Shown piece after piece: positions 1-9,162 of a DNA stretch of 64,000 bases. The DNA is from Mycobacterium sp. DL99. Its GTDB lineage: Bacteria > Actinomycetota > Actinomycetes > Mycobacteriales > Mycobacteriaceae. The stretch spans positions 1,077,926 to 1,141,925 of the forward strand of contig NZ_SJOM01000007.1 in the NCBI RefSeq assembly GCF_004762045.1. The letters run 5' to 3'. The notes below the pieces were generated by a model, which saw nothing but the letters and a program-made list of their open reading frames with translations, made no database searches and was not told the origin of the DNA. Position numbers and translations under genes: made by a program. How positions within the stretch are numbered: the stretch's first letter is position 1; every line of letters starts with the position of its first letter.

Positions 1-9
1 GGGTTTAGG

Positions 10-573
10 ATGGCCCGCATGGGCTATCACCACGGTGACCTCAGGGCCGTGATCCTCGCTCAGGCCGCCGATCTGGTGGCCGAGCGCGGCGCAGACGGCA
101 TCTCGCTGCGCGAACTCGCGCGCGCGGCAGGCGTCTCACACGCGGCGCCCGCGCACCACTTCACCGACCGGCGCGGGCTGTTCACCGCACTGGCCACCGA
201 AGGGTTTCAGCAACTGGGCGCCTCGCTGACCGAGGCCAGGCCACAGTTCATCGACGCCGCCAAGGCCTATGTGCGCTTCGCCCTCGACCACCCCGGCCAC
301 TACGAGGTGATGTTCGACAAATCCCTCTACGACGACACCGACGCTGAACTGGTTGCCGCCGCGTCGGCCGCCGGGGCGGAGCTGAACCGCGGCGTCGGCA
401 CCCTGGCCGACCCCAAGGCGGCCGCTGACCCGGACGGCGCCGCGCTGGCCGCCTGGTCTCTGGTGCATGGTTTCTCGATGTTGTGGCTCAACGAAGCGGT
501 AGACACCGCAGGCGATCCGATCGCCCAGGTGGAGGGTCTGGCCGCGATCTTGTTCGATGATCAGGTCCGGTAG
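10..573 (+). CDS. TetR-family transcriptional regulator
   Basis: The 187-aa product has the TetR layout. An N-terminal helix-turn-helix spans about residues 8-55 (YHHGDLR, then SLRELARAAGVSHAAPAHHF), and a helical C-terminal ligand domain with a typical WSLVHGFSMLWL stretch sits near residue 150. The ATG at 10 comes directly before the conserved start of the DNA-binding domain, so the gene looks complete even though it begins 10 bases into the window. The peroxidase starts about 10 bases downstream, so the two are probably cotranscribed. The inducer is unknown; a redox or lipid-peroxide signal is only a guess from the neighbour. Confidence 0.9.
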   Translation: MARMGYHHGDLRAVILAQAADLVAERGADGISLRELARAAGVSHAAPAHHFTDRRGLFTALATEGFQQLGASLTEARPQFIDAAKAYVRFALDHPGHYEVMFDKSLYDDTDAELVAAASAAGAELNRGVGTLADPKAAADPDGAALAAWSLVHGFSMLWLNEAVDTAGDPIAQVEGLAAILFDDQVR

Positions 574-583
574 CGTCCCAGTG

Positions 584-1072
584 ATGAGCCTCAACAACAT
601 CCCGCTGACCACCCTCGATGGCAAGCCGACGACGTTGGCCGAGTTGGCAAGCGGCGCAGTCCTGGTGGTCAACGTGGCCTCCAAATGCGGTCTGACGCCG
701 CAGTACACCGCGCTGGAGAAGCTCGCCAAGGATTACGCCGAGCGTGGGCTGACCGTCGTCGGCGTGCCGTGCAACCAGTTCATGGGCCAGGAGCCGGGCA
801 GCGCCGAGGAGATCCACGCGTTTTGCACGAACACCTACGGCGTGACGTTCCCGTTGCTGGCCAAGACCGACGTCAACGGGGCCGAGCGCCACCCGCTCTA
901 CGCCGAGCTGACCCAGGCCGCCGATGAGGCAGGAGAGGCCGGGGACATCCAGTGGAACTTCGAGAAGTTTCTGCTGGCCCCGGGCGGCGCGGTGGCCGGC
1001 CGGTTCCGGCCCCGCACCGAGCCGGATGCGCCCGAGGTGATCGCGGCCATCGAGGCCATCCTGCCGGCCTGA
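584..1072 (+). CDS. glutathione/thiol peroxidase
   Basis: This 162-aa protein belongs to the GPx family, which reduces hydroperoxides. The peroxidatic Cys35 lies in NVASKCGLTPQ, Gln69 in NQFMGQEPGS and Trp124-Asn125 in IQWNFEKF. A second Cys81 in FCTNTYG matches the resolving cysteine of thioredoxin-dependent GPx enzymes. Mycobacteria lack glutathione, so thioredoxin or mycothiol as reductant is more likely (inference). A GTG at 581 directly precedes the ATG at 584 and either could start it. The gene follows the TetR regulator with no room for a separate promoter. Confidence 0.92.
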   Translation: MSLNNIPLTTLDGKPTTLAELASGAVLVVNVASKCGLTPQYTALEKLAKDYAERGLTVVGVPCNQFMGQEPGSAEEIHAFCTNTYGVTFPLLAKTDVNGAERHPLYAELTQAADEAGEAGDIQWNFEKFLLAPGGAVAGRFRPRTEPDAPEVIAAIEAILPA

Positions 1073-1152
1073 CCGAAGGGTCTCGCCGAATGGACATTCG
1101 GCGTCAGAGTGTTCGACACCATCCCGACATGTGACGTTGCCACACTGGCGGC

Positions 1153-1857
1153 GTGACCGGACAACTCATCGTCTCGATATCGCAGATCAGCGATCGAACG
1201 CTGGCCGATGTCGCATCGTTCTGTGCCGAGCTCGACACCCGTGGCGTTCCCGCCTCGTTGATGGTGGCGCCGCGGTTCAAGGGCGGTTATCGGTTGGACC
1301 GCGATGCCGACACCGTCGAATGGGTGGCGCAACGGCGCAGCGGCGGCGACGCGGTCGTCCTGCACGGGTACGACGAGGCGGCGACCAAGAAGCGCCGCAG
1401 TGAATTCGCCTCGTTGCCCGCCCATGAGGCCAACCTGAGGTTGATGGGCGCCGACCGGGTGCTCGAACACCTGGGACTGCGCACCAGGTTGTTCGCCGCG
1501 CCCGGCTGGACCGTCTCGCAGGGCACGGTGACCGTCTTGCCGCGCAATGGCTTTCGTTTGCTCGCCGATCTGAACGGCATCACCGACCTCGTCCGCCAGA
1601 CGACGACGCGGGCCCGGGTGGTGGGCATCGGAGAAGGATTTCTGTCCGAGCCGTGGTGGTGCCGCACCGTGGTGCTCACAGCTGAACGCACCGCGCGCCG
1701 CGAAGGTACGGTGCGTGTCGCGGTTGCCGCGCGGCACCTGCGCAGGCCCGGACCCCGGCAGGCCATGCTCGACGCGATCGACCTGGCTTTGCTGCACCGG
1801 TGCGTGCCCACCGTCTACCAGTGGCGAGGATTCTCGGTCCTGACCGAGGCCGCCTGA
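1153..1857 (+). CDS. DUF2334 / polysaccharide-deacetylase-like protein (Rv0784-like)
   Basis: The 234-aa protein starts at GTG 1153. It has the alternating beta/alpha pattern of the polysaccharide deacetylase fold: LIVSISQISDRT at the N-terminus, GDAVVLHGYDE near residue 75 and LFAAPGWTVSQGT near residue 115. I assign it to the DUF2334 family by these motifs. The role is unknown; related folds deacetylate glycans, but I do not see a full metal-binding triad. It ends 21 bases before the flavoprotein gene, and the pair matches the Rv0784-Rv0785 order I remember from M. tuberculosis. Confidence 0.8.
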   Translation: MTGQLIVSISQISDRTLADVASFCAELDTRGVPASLMVAPRFKGGYRLDRDADTVEWVAQRRSGGDAVVLHGYDEAATKKRRSEFASLPAHEANLRLMGADRVLEHLGLRTRLFAAPGWTVSQGTVTVLPRNGFRLLADLNGITDLVRQTTTRARVVGIGEGFLSEPWWCRTVVLTAERTARREGTVRVAVAARHLRRPGPRQAMLDAIDLALLHRCVPTVYQWRGFSVLTEAA

Positions 1858-1878
1858 CTAGGGCTAGTCTTGCGTCTC

Positions 1879-3522
1879 ATGGCAGACGCCGATGTCATTG
1901 TCGTGGGGGCGGGTCTCGCCGGGTTGGTCGCTGCGTGCGAGCTCGTCGAGTCCGGGCGCCGCGTGCTCATCCTGGATCAGGAAAACGCTGCCAACCTGGG
2001 TGGGCAGGCCTTCTGGTCCTTCGGCGGATTGTTCTTCGTCGACAGTCCCGAACAGCGCAGGCTCGGCATCCACGACAGCCAGGAGCTGGCCCTGCAGGAC
2101 TGGCTGGGCACCGCGGGCTTCGACCGGCCCGAGGATCACTGGCCGCGGGAGTGGGCCCACGCGTACGTCGATTTCGCCGCCGGGGAGAAACGCAGTTGGT
2201 TGCGGGCCCGCGGTCTGCAGACCTTCCCCTTGGTCGGGTGGGCCGAGCGGGGCGGTTACGGGGCACTGGGGCACGGCAATTCGGTGCCGCGTTTCCACAT
2301 CACGTGGGGGACCGGGCCGGCGATCGTCGACGTCTTCGCCCGCCGGTTGGTGGGGGATCCCCGGGTGCGATTCGCCCACCGTCACCGCGTCGATGAACTC
2401 ATCGTCTCCGAGGGGGCCGTCGTCGGGGTCCGGGGTGCGGTGCTGGAGCCCTCCGATGCGCCTCGAGGCGCACCGTCGTCACGAAACGTAATCGGCGACT
2501 TCGAGTTCCGCGCATCCGCGGTGATCGTCGCCAGCGGCGGGATCGGCGGCAACCACGACCTCGTACGCAAGAACTGGCCGGAGCGCATGGGCCGGGTACC
2601 CGAGCAACTGCTCAGCGGTGTTCCTGCACACGTAGACGGTCGGATGATCGGCATCTCCGAGGCCGCCGGTGCGCACGTCATCAACAGCGACCGGATGTGG
2701 CACTACACCGAAGGCATCACCAACTACGATCCGATCTGGCCCGACCACGGGATTCGCATCCTGCCGGGGCCGTCGTCATTGTGGTTGGACGCCAACGGAA
2801 AACGGCTGCCCGGCCCGCTGTATCCCGGCTTCGACACCCTGGGCACGCTCGAACACATCTGCCGTACCGGGCAGGACTACACGTGGTTCATCCTCAACGC
2901 GCGGATCATCGCCAAGGAGTTCGCGTTGTCCGGCCAGGAACAGAACCCCGATCTCACGTCGCGCAGCGTGCGTGACGTCCTGGCGCGGGTGAAACCCGGT
3001 GCGCCGGCCCCGGTGCAGGCGTTCGTCGACCGTGGTGTCGACTTCGTCAGCGCGCGCTCGCTGCGCGAACTGGTTGCCGCGATGAACGACGTGCCGGATG
3101 TACTCGAACTCGACTACGCCGCGGTGGCGGCCGAGGTGACCGCGCGAGACCGCGAGGTGGTCAACAGATTCACCAAGGACGGGCAGATCACCGCGATCCG
3201 GGCGGCCCGTAGCTACCTCGGTGACCGGTTCAGCCGCGTCGTCGCCCCGCACCGGCTCACCGACCCGAAGGCGGGTCCGCTGATCGCCGTCAAGCTGCAC
3301 ATCCTGACCCGAAAGTCCCTGGGCGGGTTGGAAACCGACCTGGATTCCCGGGTGCTCAAAGAGGACGGCACGGCATTTCCGGGCCTGTACGCCGCGGGCG
3401 AGGCGGCCGGATTCGGTGGCGGCGGGGTGCACGGCTACCGGTCCCTGGAGGGCACCTTCCTGGGCGGGTGCATCTTCTCCGGCCGAGCGGCCGGGCGCGG
3501 TGCGGCCGGCGACATCGCCTAG
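1879..3522 (+). CDS. KstD-like FAD-binding dehydrogenase (Rv0785-like)
   Basis: The 547-aa flavoprotein opens with a Rossmann motif (VIVVGAGLAG, residues 6-15). It closes with the second FAD contact FPGLYAAGEAAGFGGGG and RSLEGTFLGGC. This is the fumarate reductase / 3-ketosteroid-delta1-dehydrogenase superfamily, probably oxidising a steroid-like or other CH-CH substrate. The ATG at 1879 is chosen over the upstream TTG at 1870 because it sits at the usual distance from GxGxxG. The true substrate cannot be read from the sequence. Confidence 0.9.
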   Translation: MADADVIVVGAGLAGLVAACELVESGRRVLILDQENAANLGGQAFWSFGGLFFVDSPEQRRLGIHDSQELALQDWLGTAGFDRPEDHWPREWAHAYVDFAAGEKRSWLRARGLQTFPLVGWAERGGYGALGHGNSVPRFHITWGTGPAIVDVFARRLVGDPRVRFAHRHRVDELIVSEGAVVGVRGAVLEPSDAPRGAPSSRNVIGDFEFRASAVIVASGGIGGNHDLVRKNWPERMGRVPEQLLSGVPAHVDGRMIGISEAAGAHVINSDRMWHYTEGITNYDPIWPDHGIRILPGPSSLWLDANGKRLPGPLYPGFDTLGTLEHICRTGQDYTWFILNARIIAKEFALSGQEQNPDLTSRSVRDVLARVKPGAPAPVQAFVDRGVDFVSARSLRELVAAMNDVPDVLELDYAAVAAEVTARDREVVNRFTKDGQITAIRAARSYLGDRFSRVVAPHRLTDPKAGPLIAVKLHILTRKSLGGLETDLDSRVLKEDGTAFPGLYAAGEAAGFGGGGVHGYRSLEGTFLGGCIFSGRAAGRGAAGDIA

Positions 3523-3549
3523 TCAGAACGCCACGGCTGAGCCGTCAAA

Positions 3550-4188
3550 TCAGAACTCAGTACCGTTTTCCTCGGTGAGAACCTGGAATTCGGTGTTCGT
3601 CATCTCCGCCAGTCGCCCGTAATAGATCCCGCGCGCGTTCGGCTCGATGATGCCCTGATGGATCGGCACCGCCCGCGCCGGCGCCACCGCGCGTAGGAAG
3701 TCCACGGCCTCTGAGATTTTCATCCACGGGGCGGCAGCCGGGGTGGCCAGCACGTCGACCGGTTCGCCGGGAACGAACAGGGCGTCACCGGGATGCATGA
3801 GCCGGGCCGGATGTTCGTCGTCGCCCAGCAGGTACGAAATGTTGTCGATCACAGGGATTTCCGGGTGGATCACGGCATGTTTGCCGCCGGTCCCGCGCAC
3901 ATTGAGTGAGCCGACCCGGAACTCGTCGCCGGGATGCACTGCCTGCCACGGCTCACCCAACTGGGCGGCAGTCTGCGGATCGGCATACAGAGCCGCCTGC
4001 GGGTTGGCGTCGATCAGCGCGGGCAACCGCGCGGTATCGGCGTGGTCTGGGTGCTGGTGGGTGATCAGGATGGCCGACAGACCGGTGATGCCTTCGAAAC
4101 CGTGCGAGAAGTTGCCCGGGTCGAACAGCACGGTGGTGTCCGAAATGCTGGCCAGTAGGCACGAATGTCCGAAATGCGTGAGTTGCAT
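3550..4188 (-). CDS. metallo-beta-lactamase-fold metal-dependent hydrolase (Rv0786c-like)
   Basis: The product is 212 aa and of UlaG/RNase Z-like type. MQLTHFGHSCLL at the N-terminus is typical of the family, and LITHQHPDHADT carries the HxHxDH metal site. The reading frame stays open for another 53 codons upstream, but the ATG at 4188 gives the conserved family start. The gene points away from the secreted-protein gene, leaving only a short shared promoter region. The substrate is not evident. Confidence 0.88.
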   Translation of the reverse strand: MQLTHFGHSCLLASISDTTVLFDPGNFSHGFEGITGLSAILITHQHPDHADTARLPALIDANPQAALYADPQTAAQLGEPWQAVHPGDEFRVGSLNVRGTGGKHAVIHPEIPVIDNISYLLGDDEHPARLMHPGDALFVPGEPVDVLATPAAAPWMKISEAVDFLRAVAPARAVPIHQGIIEPNARGIYYGRLAEMTNTEFQVLTEENGTEF

Positions 4189-4207
4189 CCCTATATTGTG
4201 GCGCTCG

Positions 4208-4870
4208 GTGGGGTTGTGGCGGGTGATCGTGGCGATGTCGATCGGGCTCTGCGGGCTGGCCGCAGCGCCCCCTTCGGCTTGGTCGGAGCCCAGTGCCGAT
4301 TGCCCGCCGCTGTGTGACCGCATCCCCGATTCGGCGTGGGTGGACACGTCGAAGATCCCGTTGGACCGTGAGTACCAGTGGCCCGGGCTGGCCGGGTTGG
4401 CCGTGACCGCGGTGGTACCGCGCTTCCGCTTCGAGGAGGAATGCGCGTTGCCTCCGATACCAGGCGACCCGCGCGGGTACGCCGTGGCGGCGCGGTCGGA
4501 GGTCGGGCGGCCCGAGGGGCACTGGCAACTACGCGTGCAGGTCCTCCATTGGCGCGGGGAGACGTGGCAGGGCGGTCAGACGGCGCTGGCGGTCGTGCAG
4601 GGCGCCACTGCCGCGTTGCGCACCTGCCCGGGGAACCCGCCGTCGATCACCACTGAGCGGACCGGACGCCTGGCGGCAGTGGTGAGCCGCGACGGCGGGA
4701 GGGTCCTACACCAGTACCTACTCGCCGATCCGGCCAACAGCACGGTGGTCGAGTTGGCCATGTGGTCGAGCACGCCGCCACAGGTCGCATGGTCGGCCCC
4801 AGCGGACGACCGGGTGCTGGATGCGCTGGCCGACCCACTGTGCACGGCCTACATAGGGTCGTGCCGGTAG
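4208..4870 (+). CDS. exported protein of unknown function (Rv0787-like position)
   Basis: About 220 aa. A hydrophobic signal segment (VIVAMSIGLCGLAAAPPSAWS) is followed by an exported domain with several Cys residues (SADCPPLCDRIP, EEECALPP, LRTCPG, DPLCTAYIGSC), suggesting disulfide bonds. The start is uncertain: GTG 4208, GTG 4223 and ATG 4235 all keep the signal peptide. It ends 10 bases before purS, so it may be cotranscribed with purSQ, as at the Rv0787-Rv0787A-Rv0788 locus. I recognise no enzyme domain. Confidence 0.72.
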   Translation: MGLWRVIVAMSIGLCGLAAAPPSAWSEPSADCPPLCDRIPDSAWVDTSKIPLDREYQWPGLAGLAVTAVVPRFRFEEECALPPIPGDPRGYAVAARSEVGRPEGHWQLRVQVLHWRGETWQGGQTALAVVQGATAALRTCPGNPPSITTERTGRLAAVVSRDGGRVLHQYLLADPANSTVVELAMWSSTPPQVAWSAPADDRVLDALADPLCTAYIGSCR

Positions 4871-4880
4871 AGTGTGCGCC

Positions 4881-5120
4881 GTGGCAAAGGTGGTTGTGCA
4901 CGTCATGCCCAAGGCGGAGATCCTCGACCCTCAGGGTCAGGCGATCGTCGGGGCACTTGGTCGGCTAGGACATGGTGGTATCTCGGACGTCCGTCAGGGC
5001 AAGCGTTTCGAGCTCGAAGTCGATGACTCCGTAGCGGACGAAACCCTGGCTGAGATCGCCGAATCTCTGCTGGCCAATACGGTTATCGAGGACTTCTCGG
5101 TGAGCCGGGAGGACGCGTGA
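4881..5120 (+). CDS. purS: phosphoribosylformylglycinamidine synthase subunit PurS
   Basis: This 79-aa protein bridges PurQ and PurL in the FGAM synthase complex (step 4 of de novo purine synthesis). The family pattern is clear: [23 protein letters not shown], then [12 protein letters not shown] and the end of a small ferredoxin-like fold. The GTG at 4881 gives the standard N-terminus. Its stop overlaps the purQ start by four bases (GTGA), so translation is coupled. Note that purL, the third partner, lies 5 kb away. Confidence 0.95.
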   Translation: MAKVVVHVMPKAEILDPQGQAIVGALGRLGHGGISDVRQGKRFELEVDDSVADETLAEIAESLLANTVIEDFSVSREDA

Positions 5121-5791
5121 CCACCCGTGTCGGGGTGATCACCTTCCCCGGGACGCTCGACGACGTCGACGCGGCCCGAGCTGTCCGGCTGGCCGGGGCC
5201 GAGGCGGTCAGCCTGTGGCACGCAGACGCCGACCTGAAGGGCGTCGACGCGGTCGTCGTGCCCGGCGGATTCTCCTACGGGGACTACCTGCGCTGCGGGG
5301 CCATCGCGAAGTTCGCCCCGGTGATGGGTTCGGTCGTGGAAGCTGCCGGCAGGGGCATGCCCGTGCTGGGCATCTGCAACGGCTTCCAGGTGCTGTGTGA
5401 GGCCGGGCTGCTGCCGGGCGCGCTGACCCGCAACGCCGGCCTGCATTTCATCTGCCGCGAGGTGTGGCTGGAGGTCGCCTCCAACACCACGGCCTGGACG
5501 ACCCGCTATGACGCCGGGGCCGACCTGCTGATCCCGCTCAAGTCGGGTGAAGGCCGTTACGTCGCCTCCGAGGCGGTGCTCGACGAGCTCGAGGGCGAGG
5601 ACCGTGTGGTCTTCCGCTACCGCGAAAACCTCAACGGCTCGATGCGCGGCATCGCGGGCGTGTGCTCGGCCAACCGCCGCGTCGTCGGCTTGATGCCGCA
5701 CCCCGAACACGCCACCGAGGCGTTGACCGGTCCGTCCGATGACGGGCTCGGATTGTTCTACTCCGCGCTGGACGCGGTTCTTTCCGTCTAG
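5117..5791 (+). CDS. purQ: phosphoribosylformylglycinamidine synthase, glutaminase subunit PurQ
   Basis: The 224-aa class I glutamine amidotransferase supplies ammonia to PurL. The nucleophile Cys is in [19 protein letters not shown], and the catalytic His-Glu pair is in [10 protein letters not shown] near the C-terminus. The GTG start overlaps the purS stop. A short inverted repeat (CGTCGG/CCGACG) just after the gene could help end transcription, but it is weak. Confidence 0.96.
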   Translation: MTTRVGVITFPGTLDDVDAARAVRLAGAEAVSLWHADADLKGVDAVVVPGGFSYGDYLRCGAIAKFAPVMGSVVEAAGRGMPVLGICNGFQVLCEAGLLPGALTRNAGLHFICREVWLEVASNTTAWTTRYDAGADLLIPLKSGEGRYVASEAVLDELEGEDRVVFRYRENLNGSMRGIAGVCSANRRVVGLMPHPEHATEALTGPSDDGLGLFYSALDAVLSV

Positions 5792-5986
5792 TCCGGGCGG
5801 CGTATTTGGTGCGTCGGCTCCGACGGACTGAACACCGTGTTGTGCCGCCGATGACGTTGCGCTCTGCAGGATCAGCAGTGTCTAGTTGTTCTTACCCCTG
5901 GCGGTGTTGCGGCGGGCAACGGTACCTGGTTGGGCCAACCCATGGGCTGACCCGGGCCGAACGGATCGTGGTTGGGCCACGGGTTG

Positions 5987-6010
5987 GGGCTTCCCGGTGG
6001 CGGGAAGCCC
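5987..6010 (-). terminator. terminator hairpin after the encapsulin operon
   Basis: A perfect 10-bp stem (GGGCTTCCCG / CGGGAAGCCC) with a GTGG loop starts about 20 bases past the encapsulin stop. There is no U-tract, which is usual for mycobacterial terminators. Confidence 0.6.
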
Positions 6011-6029
6011 TGCGGTGGGAACGTCACAG

Positions 6030-6827
6030 TTATGCCGTCAACGCGACCGAGGCCTCGGCGGTGTAGGCCAGGAACGTCAGGGTCTCCTGGAGGTACAGCT
6101 GCACGCTCTCCGCATCGTGCGACAGGTAGCCGATCGAGACGTCGGTCCCCAGCTGCAGATCGAAGTCCCCACCGCGGGTGGACAATACGAATGCGCCGTC
6201 GATCGCGGGTGCCCAGATGATCTCCCCGTCGACCAGCCGGCTCAGGTGCTCGCGGATCGGATACCCATGCGCGGTGGTCTCGCTGACCTTGGTGTAGATG
6301 GCCGCCGAAAGCAGCACCGAGTAGGGCCCGTCGACACCGGCCAGCCGCAGCTCCGACAGCGCCTGGGCGATCACGTCCGGAATCTCTCGGGCGTCGTCGG
6401 GCAGCGCCAGCGCCGGGTTGGAGCTGGAGCTGCGGATGCCTTCGATCGAGGCCGCCGGGTAGCCCTCGAAGATCGCACGGTCCTCGACGAACGCCAGCTT
6501 CTTGGCGGCCTCCTTGACCGGATCCCAATCGGAATCCTGGGCGCCGCGCTCGACATCGTCAATCGCGTTGCGCGACACCGTGAACGGCACCCGCAGCCGC
6601 ACCAGCGGCTTGGAGTCGCGCAGGTGGGCGACCACGCCGTCCCCGGGCGGCTTCACGTCGAGCAGGTGTCCCGTGCTGATCGCCGCGGTAACCGGGCCGC
6701 CGGGCTCGCTGACGTCGACCACGCGCCGCCCGGCGATGTGACGCTTGAAGGTTCGGCTGGCCTCGAGTTCGATCTCGGCCCAGGCGGACTCGGTGATCGG
6801 GGCAAGCTCGCGGTACAGGTTGTTCAT
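6030..6827 (-). CDS. enc: encapsulin nanocompartment shell protein (Cfp29-like)
   Basis: The 265-aa protein is an HK97-fold encapsulin (family 1). It has the conserved start MNNLYRELAPITESAW, the RRVVDVSEPGG segment and the ending LYLQETLTFLAYTAEASVAL. About 60 copies of such proteins assemble into a roughly 24-nm shell that holds a peroxidase cargo. Its ATG overlaps the DyP stop (ATGA), so shell and cargo are translated together. It is the homolog of M. tuberculosis Rv0798c/Cfp29. The lumen is predicted to bind the DyP tail peptide. Confidence 0.96.
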   Translation of the reverse strand: MNNLYRELAPITESAWAEIELEASRTFKRHIAGRRVVDVSEPGGPVTAAISTGHLLDVKPPGDGVVAHLRDSKPLVRLRVPFTVSRNAIDDVERGAQDSDWDPVKEAAKKLAFVEDRAIFEGYPAASIEGIRSSSSNPALALPDDAREIPDVIAQALSELRLAGVDGPYSVLLSAAIYTKVSETTAHGYPIREHLSRLVDGEIIWAPAIDGAFVLSTRGGDFDLQLGTDVSIGYLSHDAESVQLYLQETLTFLAYTAEASVALTA

Positions 6828-7834
6828 TGCGGGGTTCCTTTCAGGCTGCCGATCGCCAGGGAGGTGTCTTGCTTGGCTGTCGCGGGTTCTTCGACCGGAA
6901 CCGGAAGCGGCGGTGGATCATCGAGAAAATCGATGGTGGGCACAAAGAACACGCAGCCGGTCACGGCGGTGGAGAAATCCAGGATCCGGTCGGTGTTGCC
7001 GGGTGGATCGCCGATGAACATGTTGGTCAGCATGCGTTCGGTGATGGCCGGGTCCGCGCAGTATCCGATGTAGTACGTGCCGAACTCGCTGCTGCCGAGT
7101 TCGCCGAACGGCATGTTGCGCCGCACGATCTTCAGCTCGTTGCCGTCCTCGTCGGTGATGACGTTCAGCGCGATGTGGGAGTTGGAAGGCTTGATGTCGT
7201 CCGACATTTCGATGTCGTCGAGCTTGGTGCGGCCGATCACGCGCTGCTGTTCTTCGACCGACAGCGAGCGCCAGTCCGTCATCGCATGCACGTACTTCTG
7301 GATGTGCACGTAACTGGCCCCGGCGAAATCGGGGTCCTCGGCGCCGATCTGAACGGCGGCCGCCGCGGTCGACCCGTTGGGGTTCTCGGTGCCGTCGACG
7401 AAGCCGAGCAGATCGCGATTGTCGAAGTACTGGAATCCGTGCACTTCGTCGACGACCGTGACGGCACTGCCGAACTCCTGCAGCATCCGGTCGGCCAATT
7501 CGAAACACACGTCCATGGACTCGGCACGGATGTGCAACAACACGTCGCCCGGGGTCGACGGGGCGCGGTGACGGCCGCCGTCCAGAGCGATGAACGGATG
7601 TAGGTCTGCCGGACGCGGACCGGCGAACAAGCGGTCCCAGGCAGCCGAACCGATGCCGGCTACCAGCGACAGCTCTTTGGCCGGATCACGGAACCAGATG
7701 GAGCGGACGATGCCTGATATGTCGGGAAACACGTCGTGAACGGCTTGCTCGCCGCCGTCCTCGATCGTCAGCACCAGGAAGATGGCCGCCCGCGTGAGAG
7801 GTTTCAGCACCGGCTGCGGAATCGGAACGGGCAC
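6824..7834 (-). CDS. dyp: DyP-type heme peroxidase, encapsulin cargo
   Basis: The 336-aa dye-decolorizing peroxidase carries the signature GFVDGTENP (residues 144-152, catalytic Asp147). The proximal heme His is likely His220 in PSNSHIALN, and a distal Arg is likely Arg238 in IVRRN. After a Pro-rich linker (about 305-320) the C-terminus DTSLAIGSLKG matches the encapsulin targeting peptide consensus. The enzyme therefore should be packed inside the shell encoded directly downstream with a four-base overlap. It is probably used against peroxide stress. The divergent aminopeptidase starts 50 bases away. Confidence 0.96.
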   Translation of the reverse strand: MPVPIPQPVLKPLTRAAIFLVLTIEDGGEQAVHDVFPDISGIVRSIWFRDPAKELSLVAGIGSAAWDRLFAGPRPADLHPFIALDGGRHRAPSTPGDVLLHIRAESMDVCFELADRMLQEFGSAVTVVDEVHGFQYFDNRDLLGFVDGTENPNGSTAAAAVQIGAEDPDFAGASYVHIQKYVHAMTDWRSLSVEEQQRVIGRTKLDDIEMSDDIKPSNSHIALNVITDEDGNELKIVRRNMPFGELGSSEFGTYYIGYCADPAITERMLTNMFIGDPPGNTDRILDFSTAVTGCVFFVPTIDFLDDPPPLPVPVEEPATAKQDTSLAIGSLKGTPQ

Positions 7835-7884
7835 AAACCGACCCTACCGACACCTGAGGGCGGTTCGCCGGTCAAGATGAAAAG

Positions 7885-9147
7885 ATGCCAGCTAGCGCCC
7901 AGGGCCTGTGCGAGTTCATCGACGCATCTCCGACTCCGTTCCACGTATGCACCACCGCGGCGCGACGACTGCGCGATGCGGGATACGCCGAGTTGGCCGA
8001 AACCGACAGCTGGCCTGCCACCGCGGGAAAGTTCTTCACGGTGCGGGCAGGATCGCTGGTGGCCTGGAATACCGAGGGGACCGACCCGGCCGCGCCGTTC
8101 CGGGTGGTCGGCGGTCACACCGACAGCCCCAACCTCCGGGTCAAGCAGCACCCTGATCGAGCCGTCGCCGGTTGGCAGGTGATCGCGCTGCAGCCCTACG
8201 GCGGGGCCTGGCTGAACTCATGGCTGGACCGCGACCTCGGGATCAGCGGCCGGCTCTCGGTCCGGGACGGTAACCGCATCGAACACCAGCTGGTCCGGAT
8301 CGACGATCCGATCCTGCGCGTGCCCCAGCTCGCCATCCATCTGTCCGAGGACCGCAAGGGCGTCAGCCCCGACCCACAACGCCACGTCAACGCGGTGTGG
8401 GGCCTGGGGGAGCGGCCGCGGTCCTTCATCGGATTCGTCGCCGAGCGGGCCGGGACCACAGAAGGCGACGTGTTGGGCTTCGACCTGATGACCCACGACC
8501 TGACGCCGTCGGCGATCACCGGCGCCGAGGGGGAGTTCGTCAGCGCGCCGCGGCTGGACAACCAGGCCACCTGCTACGCGGGTCTGGAGGCGTTCCTGGC
8601 CGCGGGCGCGGACTCGTATGTGCCGGTGCTGGCGCTGTTCGACCACGAGGAGGTCGGCTCGACCTCTGATCATGGTGCCCAGTCCGAGCTGTTGCCGACC
8701 GTGCTGGAGCGCATCGTGCTCGCCGCCGGCGGTACTCGGGAGGACTTCCTGCGCCGGGCGGCCGGATCGATGGTGGCTTCCGGGGACATGGCGCACGCGA
8801 CGCATCCGAACTACCCGGACCGTCACGAGCCCGGACACCTGATCGAGGTCAATGCCGGTCCCGTGCTCAAGGTGCAGCCGAACCTGCGCTACGCCACCGA
8901 CGGCCGCACCGCGGCGGCGTTCGCCCTGGCCTGCGATCAGGCCGGGGTGCCGCTGCAGCGCTACGAGCACCGCGCCGATCTCCCGTGCGGGTCGACCATC
9001 GGACCGATGACCTCGGCGCGCACCGGGATCCCCACCGTCGACGTGGGCGCAGCGCAGTTGGCCATGCATTCCGCCCGTGAGTTCATGGGAGCCCGGGACG
9101 TCGCGGCCTACTCGGCGGCGTTGCGAGCGTTCTTGTCACCCGCCTGA
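7885..9147 (+). CDS. pepC: M18-family metalloaminopeptidase (PepC/ApeB-like, Rv0800-like)
   Basis: The 420-aa product is a dinuclear zinc aminopeptidase of family M18. Metal-site segments are visible: [14 protein letters not shown] near residue 75, [14 protein letters not shown] near 215, [16 protein letters not shown] near 250 and [16 protein letters not shown] near 300. A His-containing motif near the end ([12 protein letters not shown]) completes the site. It is cytosolic and releases N-terminal residues from peptides. It is transcribed away from the DyP-encapsulin operon. Confidence 0.94.
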   Translation: MPASAQGLCEFIDASPTPFHVCTTAARRLRDAGYAELAETDSWPATAGKFFTVRAGSLVAWNTEGTDPAAPFRVVGGHTDSPNLRVKQHPDRAVAGWQVIALQPYGGAWLNSWLDRDLGISGRLSVRDGNRIEHQLVRIDDPILRVPQLAIHLSEDRKGVSPDPQRHVNAVWGLGERPRSFIGFVAERAGTTEGDVLGFDLMTHDLTPSAITGAEGEFVSAPRLDNQATCYAGLEAFLAAGADSYVPVLALFDHEEVGSTSDHGAQSELLPTVLERIVLAAGGTREDFLRRAAGSMVASGDMAHATHPNYPDRHEPGHLIEVNAGPVLKVQPNLRYATDGRTAAAFALACDQAGVPLQRYEHRADLPCGSTIGPMTSARTGIPTVDVGAAQLAMHSAREFMGARDVAAYSAALRAFLSPA

Positions 9148-9162
9148 TCTAGGGTCGGCGCC

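Noticed and set aside
4994..5710. 238-codon minus-strand frame over purS-purQ
   Set aside because: Shadow of two certain genes, no recognisable motif.
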